A stretch of DNA of 64,000 bases, taken from Hyphomicrobiales bacterium (GTDB lineage Bacteria; Pseudomonadota; Alphaproteobacteria; Rhizobiales; Rhizobiaceae). The stretch lies in assembly GCA_021775455.1 (NCBI GenBank), contig JAJFHU010000061.1, positions 1-64,000 of the forward strand, read 5' to 3'. Below, in pieces: positions 36,712 to 45,787 of this stretch (its first letter is position 1; each line of letters starts with the position of its first letter). The notes under the pieces were generated by a model. The model ran no database searches. It was not told the origin of the DNA and saw nothing but the letters and a program-made list of their open reading frames with translations. The translations under genes and the position numbers were made by a program.

Positions 36712-37989
36712 ATGAAGCAAGTCGTCGCAAAGCCTCCGGCAATAGCCATGTCCGGCATTATCCTATCCATGATGCTAATGGCCGTGGCAAGCGGACTTAT
36801 TTATGCCTACGTGCCAATAAAACTGAAAAGCCTGGGCTTTGAACCGTGGGTTCTGGCCAGCATGGTTCCAGCTACTGCTTTTGGCGGCTTCATTGGATGC
36901 TTTGCGACCGGCTGGATGCTGAGAATTTCCGGTCATGCGCGCGTTTTCATGGTTTTGCATACTGCTCTTCTCTTATCCTACTTGTTTCTGCTGGTTAGTG
37001 ACCATCCAATAATCTGGCTTTTTGGCAGAGCGATTTACGGACTTGGCGCACATGGAGTTTTCATCGTTGCACAAAGCTGGCTCCATGATGCAACGACAGA
37101 CGAAAAGCGCGGACAAGTGATGTCAGTCCTTTATGTGTCCTTCCTGTTTACGCTGGGCGTAGGTTCATTCTGGGCCGGGCAGATTGGTGTCGAAGGGGAA
37201 ACAATACTGATCCTTGCAATCCTGTTTGCCGCGATGGCGGTGTTCCCGGTTGGGCTTACGAAACTGCCGCAACCGCCCTTGCCCGATCAGGTGGCTGTTG
37301 AGATTAAACGAGTCTGGAAAATTTCACCCGTGGGATTGGTGGGAATGTTCTGTGTCGGTGGAATGACCTTCACATTGGTCACTTTCGCCCCAATTTACGC
37401 AAGCGAGCTTGAATTCACACCTCAAAAAATCGGCCTGTTAATGATGATGATGCAAATTGGATTAATTGTCATTCAAGTGCCAATGGGTGCATTGTCGGAC
37501 AAAATTGACCGACGTTATGTGCTGTTGATGGTTTGCGGGATGGCGGCAGTAATGGCCGTGATCGCGATCATCTTTCAGTCAACACTCGGATTTTTGATGC
37601 TGGCACTGGTGTTTGCCATTTGGGTTGGCGCCAATGATACGATCTACTCCGTTTCCAGCGCTCTTGCGAATGACCGCGCTGACCCGCAGCATTATGTGTT
37701 CCTCGCCAGTACGCAGATGGTTGCGTGGTCGTCGGGCGGGTTCATTCTTCCACTTTTGGCGACTGGTTTGCTGACATTTTTCCCGATCACAATATTCATG
37801 TGGGTATTGCTGGCGGTAACGATAATCTTCGCGGCATTTGTTGTGTATCGCATCATTGTCGGTAGACCAGTGCCTGAAGATCCAGATACCTCCTATGTGG
37901 AAGTTCCTCCGGTTGTACATCCGGGCGGTATGATGATGGTCAGCACTGCCGAAAGCGACGGAGCCGGAAGCAGTGAATGGATAAATTGA
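36712..37989 (+). CDS. MFS transporter
   Basis: A 425-residue major-facilitator permease with about 12 hydrophobic segments. The loop between helices 2 and 3 is poorly conserved, and GALSDKIDRRYVLL between 8 and 9 is the repeated MFS loop motif. The GAHGVFIVAQSWLHDATTDEKRGQVM region resembles YcaD-like members. The substrate is unknown. It is divergent from glyQ and convergent with the cytochrome gene. Confidence 0.88.
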   Translation: MKQVVAKPPAIAMSGIILSMMLMAVASGLIYAYVPIKLKSLGFEPWVLASMVPATAFGGFIGCFATGWMLRISGHARVFMVLHTALLLSYLFLLVSDHPIIWLFGRAIYGLGAHGVFIVAQSWLHDATTDEKRGQVMSVLYVSFLFTLGVGSFWAGQIGVEGETILILAILFAAMAVFPVGLTKLPQPPLPDQVAVEIKRVWKISPVGLVGMFCVGGMTFTLVTFAPIYASELEFTPQKIGLLMMMMQIGLIVIQVPMGALSDKIDRRYVLLMVCGMAAVMAVIAIIFQSTLGFLMLALVFAIWVGANDTIYSVSSALANDRADPQHYVFLASTQMVAWSSGGFILPLLATGLLTFFPITIFMWVLLAVTIIFAAFVVYRIIVGRPVPEDPDTSYVEVPPVVHPGGMMMVSTAESDGAGSSEWIN

Positions 37990-38003
37990 ATTCTGGTTGG
38001 CGA

Positions 38004-38621
38004 TCACTCGCCCGAATTGACATGATTTTCTTCAGGAATTCCGTAGAGATAATCCGTATCTGCTACAATCTCATGGCATTCATGACAGAAATCCATGCTC
38101 GATGGGTTTTCTCCAAGACTGTCACCCAAAAGCGAGCCATCCGGCATTATCATCACATAGCGCCAGTCTCCGTGTTCCGGACGGGTTCCTCCCGGCATCT
38201 TCTCCATCAGAAACAATGCACCAGGAAATGCTCCGCCGTCCTTTGTAACCGTGAAACTGTCTTTCGCCAGAATTGAACCGGGAGGCATGGCAAAGCTGTC
38301 TTCCATTGCCAGATAGTCCTTCGATATCTTGTTGCCATAATTGTTCAAAAAGCGGTTGCCATGACCCTGCGAAATGTAGGGGGAGGAGTTAAACCGCTGC
38401 CATTGTAAATAGGCGGCTGCTTCTGGAATATCAGATTCCGAGTAACCGGACGCCATTCCACTCAAGAGCCGTTGATAAATATCTTCGGCTTCTTGTTGGT
38501 TCAATTCAGCCGGCTCCTCAATCTCAAAGTGAGCGGAAGGATGAGACAAATCCTGAGCATATACAGAATAAGGCAATAACAGAAAAGCTGGCAGTATTAG
38601 TATTGGTCGAATATTCCACAC
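38004..38621 (-). CDS. cytochrome P460-family haem protein
   Basis: About 205 residues with a signal peptide (PILILPAFLLLPYSVYAQ) and a C-terminal haem-binding CHECH near residues 179-183, in the P460 context DFCHECHEIVADTDYLYGIP. SILAKDSFTVTKDGG...LFLMEKMPGG and DWRYVMIMPDGS are P460-domain segments. Known P460 proteins oxidise hydroxylamine or handle NO with a cross-linked haem; many homologues are untested. The GTG at 38621 is chosen because AGGAGG lies nine bases upstream. Periplasmic. Confidence 0.82.
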   Translation of the reverse strand: MWNIRPILILPAFLLLPYSVYAQDLSHPSAHFEIEEPAELNQQEAEDIYQRLLSGMASGYSESDIPEAAAYLQWQRFNSSPYISQGHGNRFLNNYGNKISKDYLAMEDSFAMPPGSILAKDSFTVTKDGGAFPGALFLMEKMPGGTRPEHGDWRYVMIMPDGSLLGDSLGENPSSMDFCHECHEIVADTDYLYGIPEENHVNSGE

Positions 38622-38727
38622 GGATTCCAACCTCCTGACGAGGTTCAGTGTTTACCGGTTGGGGGTAAATTCCAAGCGCCAACCGGCAATTCTCACATAC
38701 AGTTGATGGAATGTGAGTTAGTTCGCA

Positions 38728-38907
38728 CTATTTGTCGCCGTCAGAAGGACGATAGACCCCGTCAGGCCCTTTTTGCAGTGCCTTGCCCGGTTGCTTTTTT
38801 TCTGCCTTTTTGGTTTCTCGTCCCACCCGCTCCATTTCGCGCTTGAATGCCCGGTAGGCATACCAAGCCAAACCACCGACCAAAACTATGGCAATGAGTT
38901 GAGGCAT
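38728..38907 (-). CDS. 59-residue single-span membrane protein
   Basis: A small frame of 59 codons: MPQLIAIVLVGGLAWYAYRAF forms one membrane helix, then a charged Lys/Arg/Glu stretch, ending LQKGPDGVYRPSDGDK. The ATG begins on the base after the TAA of the S49 peptidase gene, which strongly suggests translational coupling. The final G-V-Y-R-P motif looks like a conserved tail. I know of no assigned function; membrane location beside a signal-peptide-peptidase-like protease may be meaningful. Confidence 0.75.
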   Translation of the reverse strand: MPQLIAIVLVGGLAWYAYRAFKREMERVGRETKKAEKKQPGKALQKGPDGVYRPSDGDK

Positions 38908-39765
38908 TTAAAGACCATAACGGGCACGAAGTGTCCGCTCCTCTGCTACATTAATCAATCCATCCGCCAGGGCTGAGGCAGTCTCCTGAGACAGAGCATT
39001 ACTGACGCCCGGAGCAGCGCGGCCAAACAAACCACGCTTGGGTTGAATGAGCTTTAATTCTACATCATCACCAAATCGCTCTTTCAACACAATCGACATG
39101 TGACCAAGTCCGTCAATCAGACCCAGTGTTTTGGCACGAACACCCGTCCAGAACTTGCCGGTAAATACATCACTGTCCTCAACAAGTTTTCCTTCTCTAC
39201 GTGCTTTCACCATGTCGATAAACACCTGATGGACTTCCAGTTGCAGTTCCTTGAGATAGGCAGTGTCAGCTTTCTTTTCCGGTTGGAAGGGATCCAGCAT
39301 TACCTTGTTTTTACCAGCCGTATAAACGCGCCGGTCCACACCAATTTTTTCAATGGCTTTGTCAAATCCGAATCCGGCAGAAACAACGCCAATAGAGCCT
39401 ACTATCGACGTTTCGTCAGCAATGATTTCGTCGCCGGCCAATGCAATCATGTAACCGCCAGATGCCGCCACGTCTTCCACAAACATGATGACTTTCTTGT
39501 CTTTTTCTTCAGCGAGTTTGCGAATTCGGGAATAAATCAGGCGCGACTGGACAGGGGAGCCACCTGGAGAATTGAGCGATATGGCGACGACAGGTGCTTT
39601 TTTGTATGAAAAGGCCTTTTCAAGACTTGAAGCACAACCGGCCAATGACAAACGGGAAGAACTAAGTGGACCGCCGCCGGTGGCAATCATTCCCGCCAAA
39701 CGCACAACAGGGATGGTTTGAGACTTGTTTCCCAGTTTACCGGGTAAAAGCTTGCTGAATTTCAT
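38908..39765 (-). CDS. S49 family peptidase (SppA/SohB-like)
   Basis: A 285-residue S49 serine protease of the short SohB/SppA36 type. The predicted dyad is Ser102 (VAASGGYM) and Lys154 (GKNKVMLDPF). LNSPGGSPVQS precedes the active site. Members digest leftover signal peptides or process membrane proteins. Only a weak hydrophobic stretch is seen near residues 18-30, so membrane association is uncertain. The small membrane protein follows with no gap. Confidence 0.9.
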   Translation of the reverse strand: MKFSKLLPGKLGNKSQTIPVVRLAGMIATGGGPLSSSRLSLAGCASSLEKAFSYKKAPVVAISLNSPGGSPVQSRLIYSRIRKLAEEKDKKVIMFVEDVAASGGYMIALAGDEIIADETSIVGSIGVVSAGFGFDKAIEKIGVDRRVYTAGKNKVMLDPFQPEKKADTAYLKELQLEVHQVFIDMVKARREGKLVEDSDVFTGKFWTGVRAKTLGLIDGLGHMSIVLKERFGDDVELKLIQPKRGLFGRAAPGVSNALSQETASALADGLINVAEERTLRARYGL

Positions 39766-39853
39766 CGGGTTTCCTGGATTAAATCAAGTGATCAGTATTC
39801 CACTCAAATGGCGGACTGAAGGCCGCTTTGCAAGGGGTATTTATCAAATTGAT

Positions 39854-40681
39854 TCAGGATTTCGCACTCGAAAATTGCAAATATTCTTTACCCTTGAATA
39901 TCTTATCAGCCTGTTTTGTAAAAGTACCGTCTGCTTTGTGCACCAGTAAACCGGGCAGAATCGAAAAAGGTGCACGGGAACCGCGAACTCCGCGAACAAC
40001 TATGCGCTGTGCTGCTTCATCCGGCTTTGAATAGACTGGAAGGACTTCAAGTCCACCGAACCGTCCCTGACAGGATGCCATGACATCGGCGATATTCTTT
40101 GTCCTGTAAATCAGGGCAATGGTTCCACCCGGTCTTGTTATTGCGGCGGCCGTCCTCAACCAGGGATCCAATCCGCAGTTGCCCAGCATATGCGCTGCCG
40201 CGCGTTCAGGATCGGGGGACGGGCGTTCACTGGCATAATTATAGGGTGGATTGAGAACCACATGATCAACACTTTCAGATTCAAGACCCGCTTCAACGCG
40301 TTTGACACCTGACAGTGTGACATCCGCCTCCACAATCCTGGTTCTGGATGCGAAGGACTCATTGCCTGCAAGCTCAAGGGATTTTCGTGCAAGATCAACC
40401 ACATCAGGGTCAATTTCCACCTGAACCAGTTGCAAACCGGAGTTCAAATTGAGCGCTGCCAGGCCGACGACCCCTACCCCTGCTCCCAGATCGGCAACAA
40501 TTCCCTTAGCATTTGGCGGCAAGGCAGCACCCACCAAAAGTGAATCCAGACCCGCACGATGACCACTGGACTTTGGTTGCAGAACCTTGAACGCCCCATC
40601 GTGAAATGCATCCTCGGTAGTCCCGTTGTGGTTTTCGTTTGGATCGGACATGCCAGCTTCCGAAGAAATAGATTGTGCCAT
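39854..40681 (-). CDS. TrmN6/YfiC-like N6-adenine methyltransferase
   Basis: A 275-residue class I methyltransferase. The SAM site is VADLGAGVGVVGLAAL, and the N6-adenine catalytic motif is NPPYN. The preceding LQPKSSGHRAGLDSLLVGAAL matches the TrmN6 group that modifies A37 of tRNA1(Val). Its start overlaps the DUF2007 stop by one base (TGATG), so the two are coupled. An internal ATG at 40651 is an alternative start. Confidence 0.85.
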   Translation of the reverse strand: MAQSISSEAGMSDPNENHNGTTEDAFHDGAFKVLQPKSSGHRAGLDSLLVGAALPPNAKGIVADLGAGVGVVGLAALNLNSGLQLVQVEIDPDVVDLARKSLELAGNESFASRTRIVEADVTLSGVKRVEAGLESESVDHVVLNPPYNYASERPSPDPERAAAHMLGNCGLDPWLRTAAAITRPGGTIALIYRTKNIADVMASCQGRFGGLEVLPVYSKPDEAAQRIVVRGVRGSRAPFSILPGLLVHKADGTFTKQADKIFKGKEYLQFSSAKS

Positions 40682-40914
40682 CAGTTTTTCACATTATCGG
40701 TCAGTTCGAGTTCCAGCCCAGCATCGGTCATCAATTTCCTGGCCCGCTCCCACTGATCACTGTCCACCATGATCCGGCGGGGAATTATGCCAATTGAACC
40801 TTCCAAAACACTCATATTTTGATCCAGAACCTGATAAATCACTCCAGCCTGACGAAGCAGCGATTCGACAACCGAGATTGTTACCATGTTGTTAGTTGCG
40901 AGAAGCTGTCTCAA
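40681..40914 (-). CDS. DUF2007 domain protein
   Basis: A 77-residue DUF2007 (putative signal-transducing) protein. VESLLRQAGVIYQVLDQNMSVLEGSIGIIPRRIMVDSDQWERARKLM covers the domain. I place the start at the TTG at 40914, since GGAGG stands five bases before it and the residues LRQLLATNN align with the family N-terminus; a TTG at 40926 also exists. Its biochemical role is not established. Confidence 0.82.
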   Translation of the reverse strand: MRQLLATNNMVTISVVESLLRQAGVIYQVLDQNMSVLEGSIGIIPRRIMVDSDQWERARKLMTDAGLELELTDNVKN

Positions 40915-41176
40915 TCCGGCCTCCAAGGTATTAAAGTTCTAATTGAAGATTAGCGAAAAACTACCGGCAAAGCGATCATTTACAGTCACGATCCAGTGAA
41001 AGGCAATCGAGTTTGCCAGTCCCCAATTGAATTGCCAGCGTACCGGCAAACATCAGCAAAGCGGTACTTAACCATTCTGACCTGCGCCAAAATATCACTT
41101 GTACAGCTACAAGGGGAACCCTAGACTCTGCTGAACTGCTGGGTTTTTAGCAAGAGTTACGGGATTAGGACTGTTC

Positions 41177-42196
41177 ATGTCAGGTGTTGTTGTCAATTTC
41201 GAAAACAGAAATCAAGCGGATACCAGCATAGAATTACTGATGCAACTTGTTGCCGATGACATGCAACGCGTCAACGCATTAATTCTGTCAAAAACCGGAT
41301 CCGATGTTCAGATGATTCCGGAGGTGGCCAACCACCTCATTGATTCGGGAGGCAAGCGGCTCAGGCCAATGATAACCATCGCAGCCGCACAAATGTGTGG
41401 TTATGAGGGCGATGGACACGTAACTCTGGCAGCCAGTGTGGAGTTCATGCACACGGCGACACTGCTTCATGATGATGTAGTAGATGAAAGTGATTTGCGC
41501 CGGGGGAAACTGGCAGCCCGTATGTTGTGGGGGAATGAAGCCAGCGTTTTGGTGGGTGATTTTCTGCTTGGGCAGGCTTTCCGGATGATGGTTGATGTTG
41601 GCTCCCTAGATGCTCTTAATGTACTGTCACACGCCGCTACTGTGATCGCTGAAGGCGAAGTGATGCAACTTACAACCGCCAAGAACCTTGAAACCACAGA
41701 AGATGAATATCTGGAAGTCATTCGCTCCAAGACTGCGGCGCTGTTTGCAGCAGCGGCAGAAGTTGGTCCAATAATCGCTGCACAACCTGCAACTACAATT
41801 AGCGGATTCCGTTCATATGGAAACAATCTTGGACTTGCTTTCCAACTGATTGACGATGCGTTGGATTATGGTGGCAACAGCAAGAAACTCGGCAAAAACA
41901 TTGGTGATGATTTCCGGGAAGGAAAGGTAACGCTTCCGGTTGTCCTTGCTTATCGTCGCGGAGACGACAAGGAACGGCAATTTTGGCAGGATGCAATCGT
42001 TTCAGAGAAGAATGATGACAACGCTCTCGATCAGGCAAGGGAATTGCTGCACAGACGCGATGCCATAAGCGACACCGTTCTACGCGCACGGCACTATGCG
42101 GACATGGCAAGGGATGCACTTGACCGCATGCCCAACACCGAACATAAAACCGCGTTGATTGACGTACTTGATTTTTGCGTAAGCAGGGCCAATTAA
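41177..42196 (+). CDS. ispB: polyprenyl diphosphate synthase
   Basis: A 339-residue trans-prenyl synthase making the long-chain (octa-/decaprenyl) tail of ubiquinone. The first aspartate-rich motif is DDVVDESDLRRG and the second DDALDYGG. GGKRLRPMI near residue 55 is typical. Divergent from DUF2007 with a 262-base gap, which contains a GTACCG/CGGTAC dyad and an AACCC...GGGTTTTT stretch but no clear promoter. The exact chain length cannot be read from sequence. Confidence 0.9.
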   Translation: MSGVVVNFENRNQADTSIELLMQLVADDMQRVNALILSKTGSDVQMIPEVANHLIDSGGKRLRPMITIAAAQMCGYEGDGHVTLAASVEFMHTATLLHDDVVDESDLRRGKLAARMLWGNEASVLVGDFLLGQAFRMMVDVGSLDALNVLSHAATVIAEGEVMQLTTAKNLETTEDEYLEVIRSKTAALFAAAAEVGPIIAAQPATTISGFRSYGNNLGLAFQLIDDALDYGGNSKKLGKNIGDDFREGKVTLPVVLAYRRGDDKERQFWQDAIVSEKNDDNALDQARELLHRRDAISDTVLRARHYADMARDALDRMPNTEHKTALIDVLDFCVSRAN

Positions 42197-42286
42197 AAGT
42201 TCAGTGCTTGCGATTTAGTCTCAAAAGCGCCATGATTCTCAAACTCAAAGCAGGTTGCAATAACCTTGAAGGAATAAGCAAAAAGC

Positions 42287-44023
42287 ATGAGCATCAAATT
42301 CCGCCATCCAGTGAAAGCACTGATGCTTTCCCTTTTGATTTCGACGGTTGGGCCAATAGGAGTCGCCAGCACGGATCTTGACGAAACCATCTCAGGTTCG
42401 GGACTTGCTGGAAGTTTTCTGGCTTCAAGGGTAGCGATCAACGAAAATGATGATGATGCCGCGGTACTTTTTCTGGAACGGGCGCTATCACTTGATCCGG
42501 AAAACAATAAACTTCATCAGGATTTGTTTGTTTCTCTTGTTACCAACGGTCGAGTGGATGACGCGGCCGAAATGGTTGGAGACATCCAGGCTGATGGGCA
42601 AGCTGGCAATCTGGCCTTGATGGTCGATGCGATTACCGCACTGCGCAAACGTTCCTGGAACAAATCTTTCAGCACGCTGGAACTTCTGGAAGGCGGCGAC
42701 CTGGACATGATGCTCCGCGAAATCATTTCAAGTTGGGCACTTTTTGGTGACAAAAAAAGCACCGAAGCGCTCGATCGTCTGGAGGCAATTGATGGGCCGG
42801 AATGGATCATGGTAATTCGCGATCATCATGCCGGATTACTTGCAACTGCTGCTGGTGAACTTGCGATCGCAGAAGAAAAATTCAAAAGTGTCATTGCCAA
42901 CCGGGTAATGATCTCGGTTCTGACAGAAACCTACATCCGCTCCGTTGAAGCGCTGATTCGCAACGAACTTAAAGCGGGAGATTTCGAGGGTGCTACAAAA
43001 CAATTGAAGTTCGGCCAGAGTCTTATCCCAAGTCATCCGCCCTTCAAGATTCTAGCTGATGCAATTGCAAAGGAAACGGTTCCACCACCACTGATTGCTT
43101 CCCCTCAACAAGGTGCCGCAGAACTGTTTTTCAATGTTGCCACTGGAATCAAGAGAGATGGCGGTACTGCGCTTGCCAAGACTTACCTGCAATTGGCAAA
43201 ATATCTTGCCGCCGACAGTGATGTCATTTCGATTGCGTTGGCTGAACTCTACCTTCAACAGGGTAGCTACGAATCTTCCAACATCTACTATGAGTCGGTA
43301 AAAGAAGCTTCTTCTTTTCATCATATCGCACAGCTGGAACGCGCGAGCAATTTGGCGCGGATGGACAAGAAGCAGGAAGCTATCGAGGTACTGCTTGAAA
43401 TTCTGGATGAAAACCCAACAGACCTTCTGGGTTACATGACCCTTGGCGAACTCTACAGTCGGGAAAAGCAATACAAAGAGGCTGCCGAAATTTATAACAG
43501 GGCAGTTGAACAGATCGGCACCGAGCAAAATCACCATTGGCGGCTGTTTTATCGGCGCGGTATAGCATATGAGCGCCTGAACAAGTGGGATCTGGCAGAA
43601 CCCAATTTCACAAAGGCACTGGAACTTTCCGCCAATCAGCCGGATGTCCTGAATTATCTTGGTTACTCCTGGATCGATCAGGGTATCAATCTGGACGAGG
43701 GCATGGACCTGATCCGCAAGGCTGTGGATTTACGCCCTCGTTCCGGATTCATTGTCGACAGTCTGGGATGGGCGCACTACAGGCTGGGTAAATATGAGGA
43801 TGCCGTTCGCGAACTTGAACGGGCGGCCGAGCTTATGCCGCAAGACCCGACGATCAATGATCATCTGGGTGATGCTTACTGGCGTGTCGGTCGCAAACTC
43901 GAAGCGACCTTTCAATGGAAAATCGCCTTGAGCGGTGAACCACCAATTGAAAACAAAGAAATGGTAGAAAAGAAATTGCGGGAAGGTTTAACTGATAATC
44001 CGCAAACCACCATGGAAAATTGA
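42287..44023 (+). CDS. exported TPR-repeat protein
   Basis: A 578-residue protein with an N-terminal signal sequence (ALMLSLLISTVGPIGVAS) and tetratricopeptide repeats. These are clear in the C-terminal half (YMTLGELYSREKQYKEAAEIYNRAV, YRRGIAYERLNKWDLAEPNFTKAL, VDSLGWAHYRLGKYEDAVRELERA). It is likely a periplasmic scaffold. The order polyprenyl synthase, TPR protein, ispE is common in Rhizobiales. Its stop overlaps the ispE TTG start. Confidence 0.85.
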   Translation: MSIKFRHPVKALMLSLLISTVGPIGVASTDLDETISGSGLAGSFLASRVAINENDDDAAVLFLERALSLDPENNKLHQDLFVSLVTNGRVDDAAEMVGDIQADGQAGNLALMVDAITALRKRSWNKSFSTLELLEGGDLDMMLREIISSWALFGDKKSTEALDRLEAIDGPEWIMVIRDHHAGLLATAAGELAIAEEKFKSVIANRVMISVLTETYIRSVEALIRNELKAGDFEGATKQLKFGQSLIPSHPPFKILADAIAKETVPPPLIASPQQGAAELFFNVATGIKRDGGTALAKTYLQLAKYLAADSDVISIALAELYLQQGSYESSNIYYESVKEASSFHHIAQLERASNLARMDKKQEAIEVLLEILDENPTDLLGYMTLGELYSREKQYKEAAEIYNRAVEQIGTEQNHHWRLFYRRGIAYERLNKWDLAEPNFTKALELSANQPDVLNYLGYSWIDQGINLDEGMDLIRKAVDLRPRSGFIVDSLGWAHYRLGKYEDAVRELERAAELMPQDPTINDHLGDAYWRVGRKLEATFQWKIALSGEPPIENKEMVEKKLREGLTDNPQTTMEN

Positions 44024-44886
44024 CCGTTACACGAATTGCCTGCGCAAAAATCAACCTTGCCCTACACGTAACCGGACAGCGTGCAGATGGGTATCATGAG
44101 TTGGATACACTGGTTACATTCACCGAACTGGGGGATCGGATTTCGGTTATGTCGGCGCTTGAGGGCTCTTTACCCGCAAGTCTTAAAATTATTGGCCCAT
44201 TTGCTTCTAACCTGTCTCACACCGATGACAATCTGATAATGCGGGCAGCCAAGCTTCTCATTGGGGTAGTCGGGAAACAACCAAAACCAGTTGAAATCAC
44301 ACTTGAAAAGAAACTGCCTGTTACCAGTGGAATGGGAGGCGGTTCTGCTGATGCGGCAGCGACACTGCTTGCCCTCAAAGAGTATTGGGAACTTGACGCG
44401 GATTTCGACCTGCAGCCAGTTGCACAAAAACTTGGCGCAGATGTGCCCATGTGCCTGGTTTCAAAACCATTGCGTGCGCAGGGCATTGGCGATCGCATTA
44501 CGATGCTGGAAGACAATGGTTCGTTGGATCTGTTGCTCGTAAATCCCGGAATTGCGGTCTCAACCTCTGAAGTTTTCAAACAGCTGCAAGATAAAACGAG
44601 TCCACCAATCCAGGACGGGCTCTTGCATGCCCTGCCTAATCTTGCTGAGTTATGCGGATTTAGAAATGATTTGCAGCAGTCCGCGATTTCCATCGCGCCA
44701 GTTATTGGCGATGTCCTTACTGAATTAAATGCCATGGACGGTTGCCAACTGGCTCGAATGAGCGGTTCCGGAGCAACTTGTTTTGCTATTTTTCAATCAT
44801 TGGAAGATGTGGAACTTGCGAAATCAGCACTTCGAAGCCTTCGACCTGAATGGTGGATTGAAGCTACAAGTACACTGGCTGGATGA
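44020..44886 (+). CDS. ispE: 4-diphosphocytidyl-2-C-methyl-D-erythritol kinase
   Basis: IspE of 288 residues, a GHMP kinase of the non-mevalonate isoprenoid pathway. CAKINLALHVTGQRADGYHELDTLV is the N-terminal signature, and LPVTSGMGGGSADAAATL is the ATP-binding loop. The start is TTG, in a TTGA overlap with the upstream stop, so translation is coupled to the TPR gene. The gene ends 21 bases before the second MITE-like element. Confidence 0.94.
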   Translation: MTVTRIACAKINLALHVTGQRADGYHELDTLVTFTELGDRISVMSALEGSLPASLKIIGPFASNLSHTDDNLIMRAAKLLIGVVGKQPKPVEITLEKKLPVTSGMGGGSADAAATLLALKEYWELDADFDLQPVAQKLGADVPMCLVSKPLRAQGIGDRITMLEDNGSLDLLLVNPGIAVSTSEVFKQLQDKTSPPIQDGLLHALPNLAELCGFRNDLQQSAISIAPVIGDVLTELNAMDGCQLARMSGSGATCFAIFQSLEDVELAKSALRSLRPEWWIEATSTLAG

Positions 44887-44907
44887 TCTTTGGTCATGTA
44901 AATGCTT

Positions 44908-45172
44908 AGGGTCAGGACCTATTAATTAGCGCGAAATGGTGGGAGGGATTTTGGTTGAATGACAGGCGTGGATGCGCAGGAAACCATTTGGTTTTCAAGC
45001 AATCACAACACATCAGCCGGGCAAATTCACCCCATCCGAAGGACGCCATGCCATGACGTCGAACTACTTTGGCAAAGCTCTCAACCGGGGGATGAACCCC
45101 GCTTTCAAGCTTTTCCTCGTATTTCTCGTCATGTCATGCGCCATTTCGCGTTAATTAATGGGTCCTGACCCT
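44908..45172. mobile_element. MITE-like 265-bp inverted-repeat element, copy 2
   Basis: Same length and overall sequence as the element at 33-297. Ends are AGGGTCAGGACCTATTAATTA and, inverted, AGGGTCAGGACCCATTAATTA, so the terminal repeats now carry one mismatch. Inside, both arms read CGAAATGG where both arms of copy 1 read AAAATGG, i.e. matching changes in the two arms. The internal hairpin (45086-45101) is unchanged. The left edge has TA, but the right edge reads TG. The reading frame of copy 1 is disrupted by small indels, so no protein is implied. It lies between ispE and moaB. Confidence 0.8.
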
Positions 45173-45237
45173 GGTGGCGTTGCGTAAAAAGACAGTCTCT
45201 TCTAAAACCAAACAAATTCATCAGAAAGGATTTCCAA

Positions 45238-45783
45238 TTGTCCGGCATTGATAATTCGCGCGCTTTCATTCCGGTTGGTATCGCAGTGCTGACGGTTTCC
45301 GACACGCGGTCCCTCAGCGATGACAAGTCCGGTTCCACTCTTGCCGGGCGTATTGAAGCTGCCGGACATCGGCTGGTGGACCGGGAGATTGTCCGCGATG
45401 AAGTAAAAGCCATTCAAGCCCATGTAAACAAGTGGATAAACGATGAAAAAATTGATGTGATCATCACCACCGGCGGTACCGGTTTTACCGGTCGTGATGT
45501 AACGCCTGATGCAATTGAGCCCCTGTTTGACAAACACATGGATGGATGGGGCGAAGTCTTTCACCGGATAAGCTACGACAAGATCGGCACTTCAACCATT
45601 CAGTCGCGCACGACCGCCGGGCTGGCGGGTACAACCTTCATTTTTTGCCTTCCGGGTTCACCGGGTGCCTGCAAGGATGCATGGGATGGAATACTTGCCA
45701 ATCAACTCGACTACCGCCACATGCCGTGCAATTTCGTGGAAATCATGCCGCGACTGGATGAACATCTGAAGCGATCCAAATAG
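45238..45783 (+). CDS. moaB: molybdenum cofactor protein MoaB
   Basis: A 181-residue MoaB/Mog-fold protein. VLTVSDTRSLSDDKSG, IITTGGTGFTGRDVTPDA and the later FCLPGSPGACKDAW are the molybdopterin-binding segments. Family members bind or adenylylate molybdopterin; MoaB itself is often dispensable when MogA is present. The TTG start is supported by AGAAAGGA seven bases upstream. The repeat element ends 65 bases before the start codon and could affect its promoter. Confidence 0.92.
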   Translation: MSGIDNSRAFIPVGIAVLTVSDTRSLSDDKSGSTLAGRIEAAGHRLVDREIVRDEVKAIQAHVNKWINDEKIDVIITTGGTGFTGRDVTPDAIEPLFDKHMDGWGEVFHRISYDKIGTSTIQSRTTAGLAGTTFIFCLPGSPGACKDAWDGILANQLDYRHMPCNFVEIMPRLDEHLKRSK

Positions 45784-45787
45784 TTTT

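Noticed and set aside
41101-41150. AACCC...GGGTTTTT as a terminator or attenuator before the polyprenyl synthase gene
   Set aside because: The stem is only five base pairs with a 19-base loop; too weak to call.
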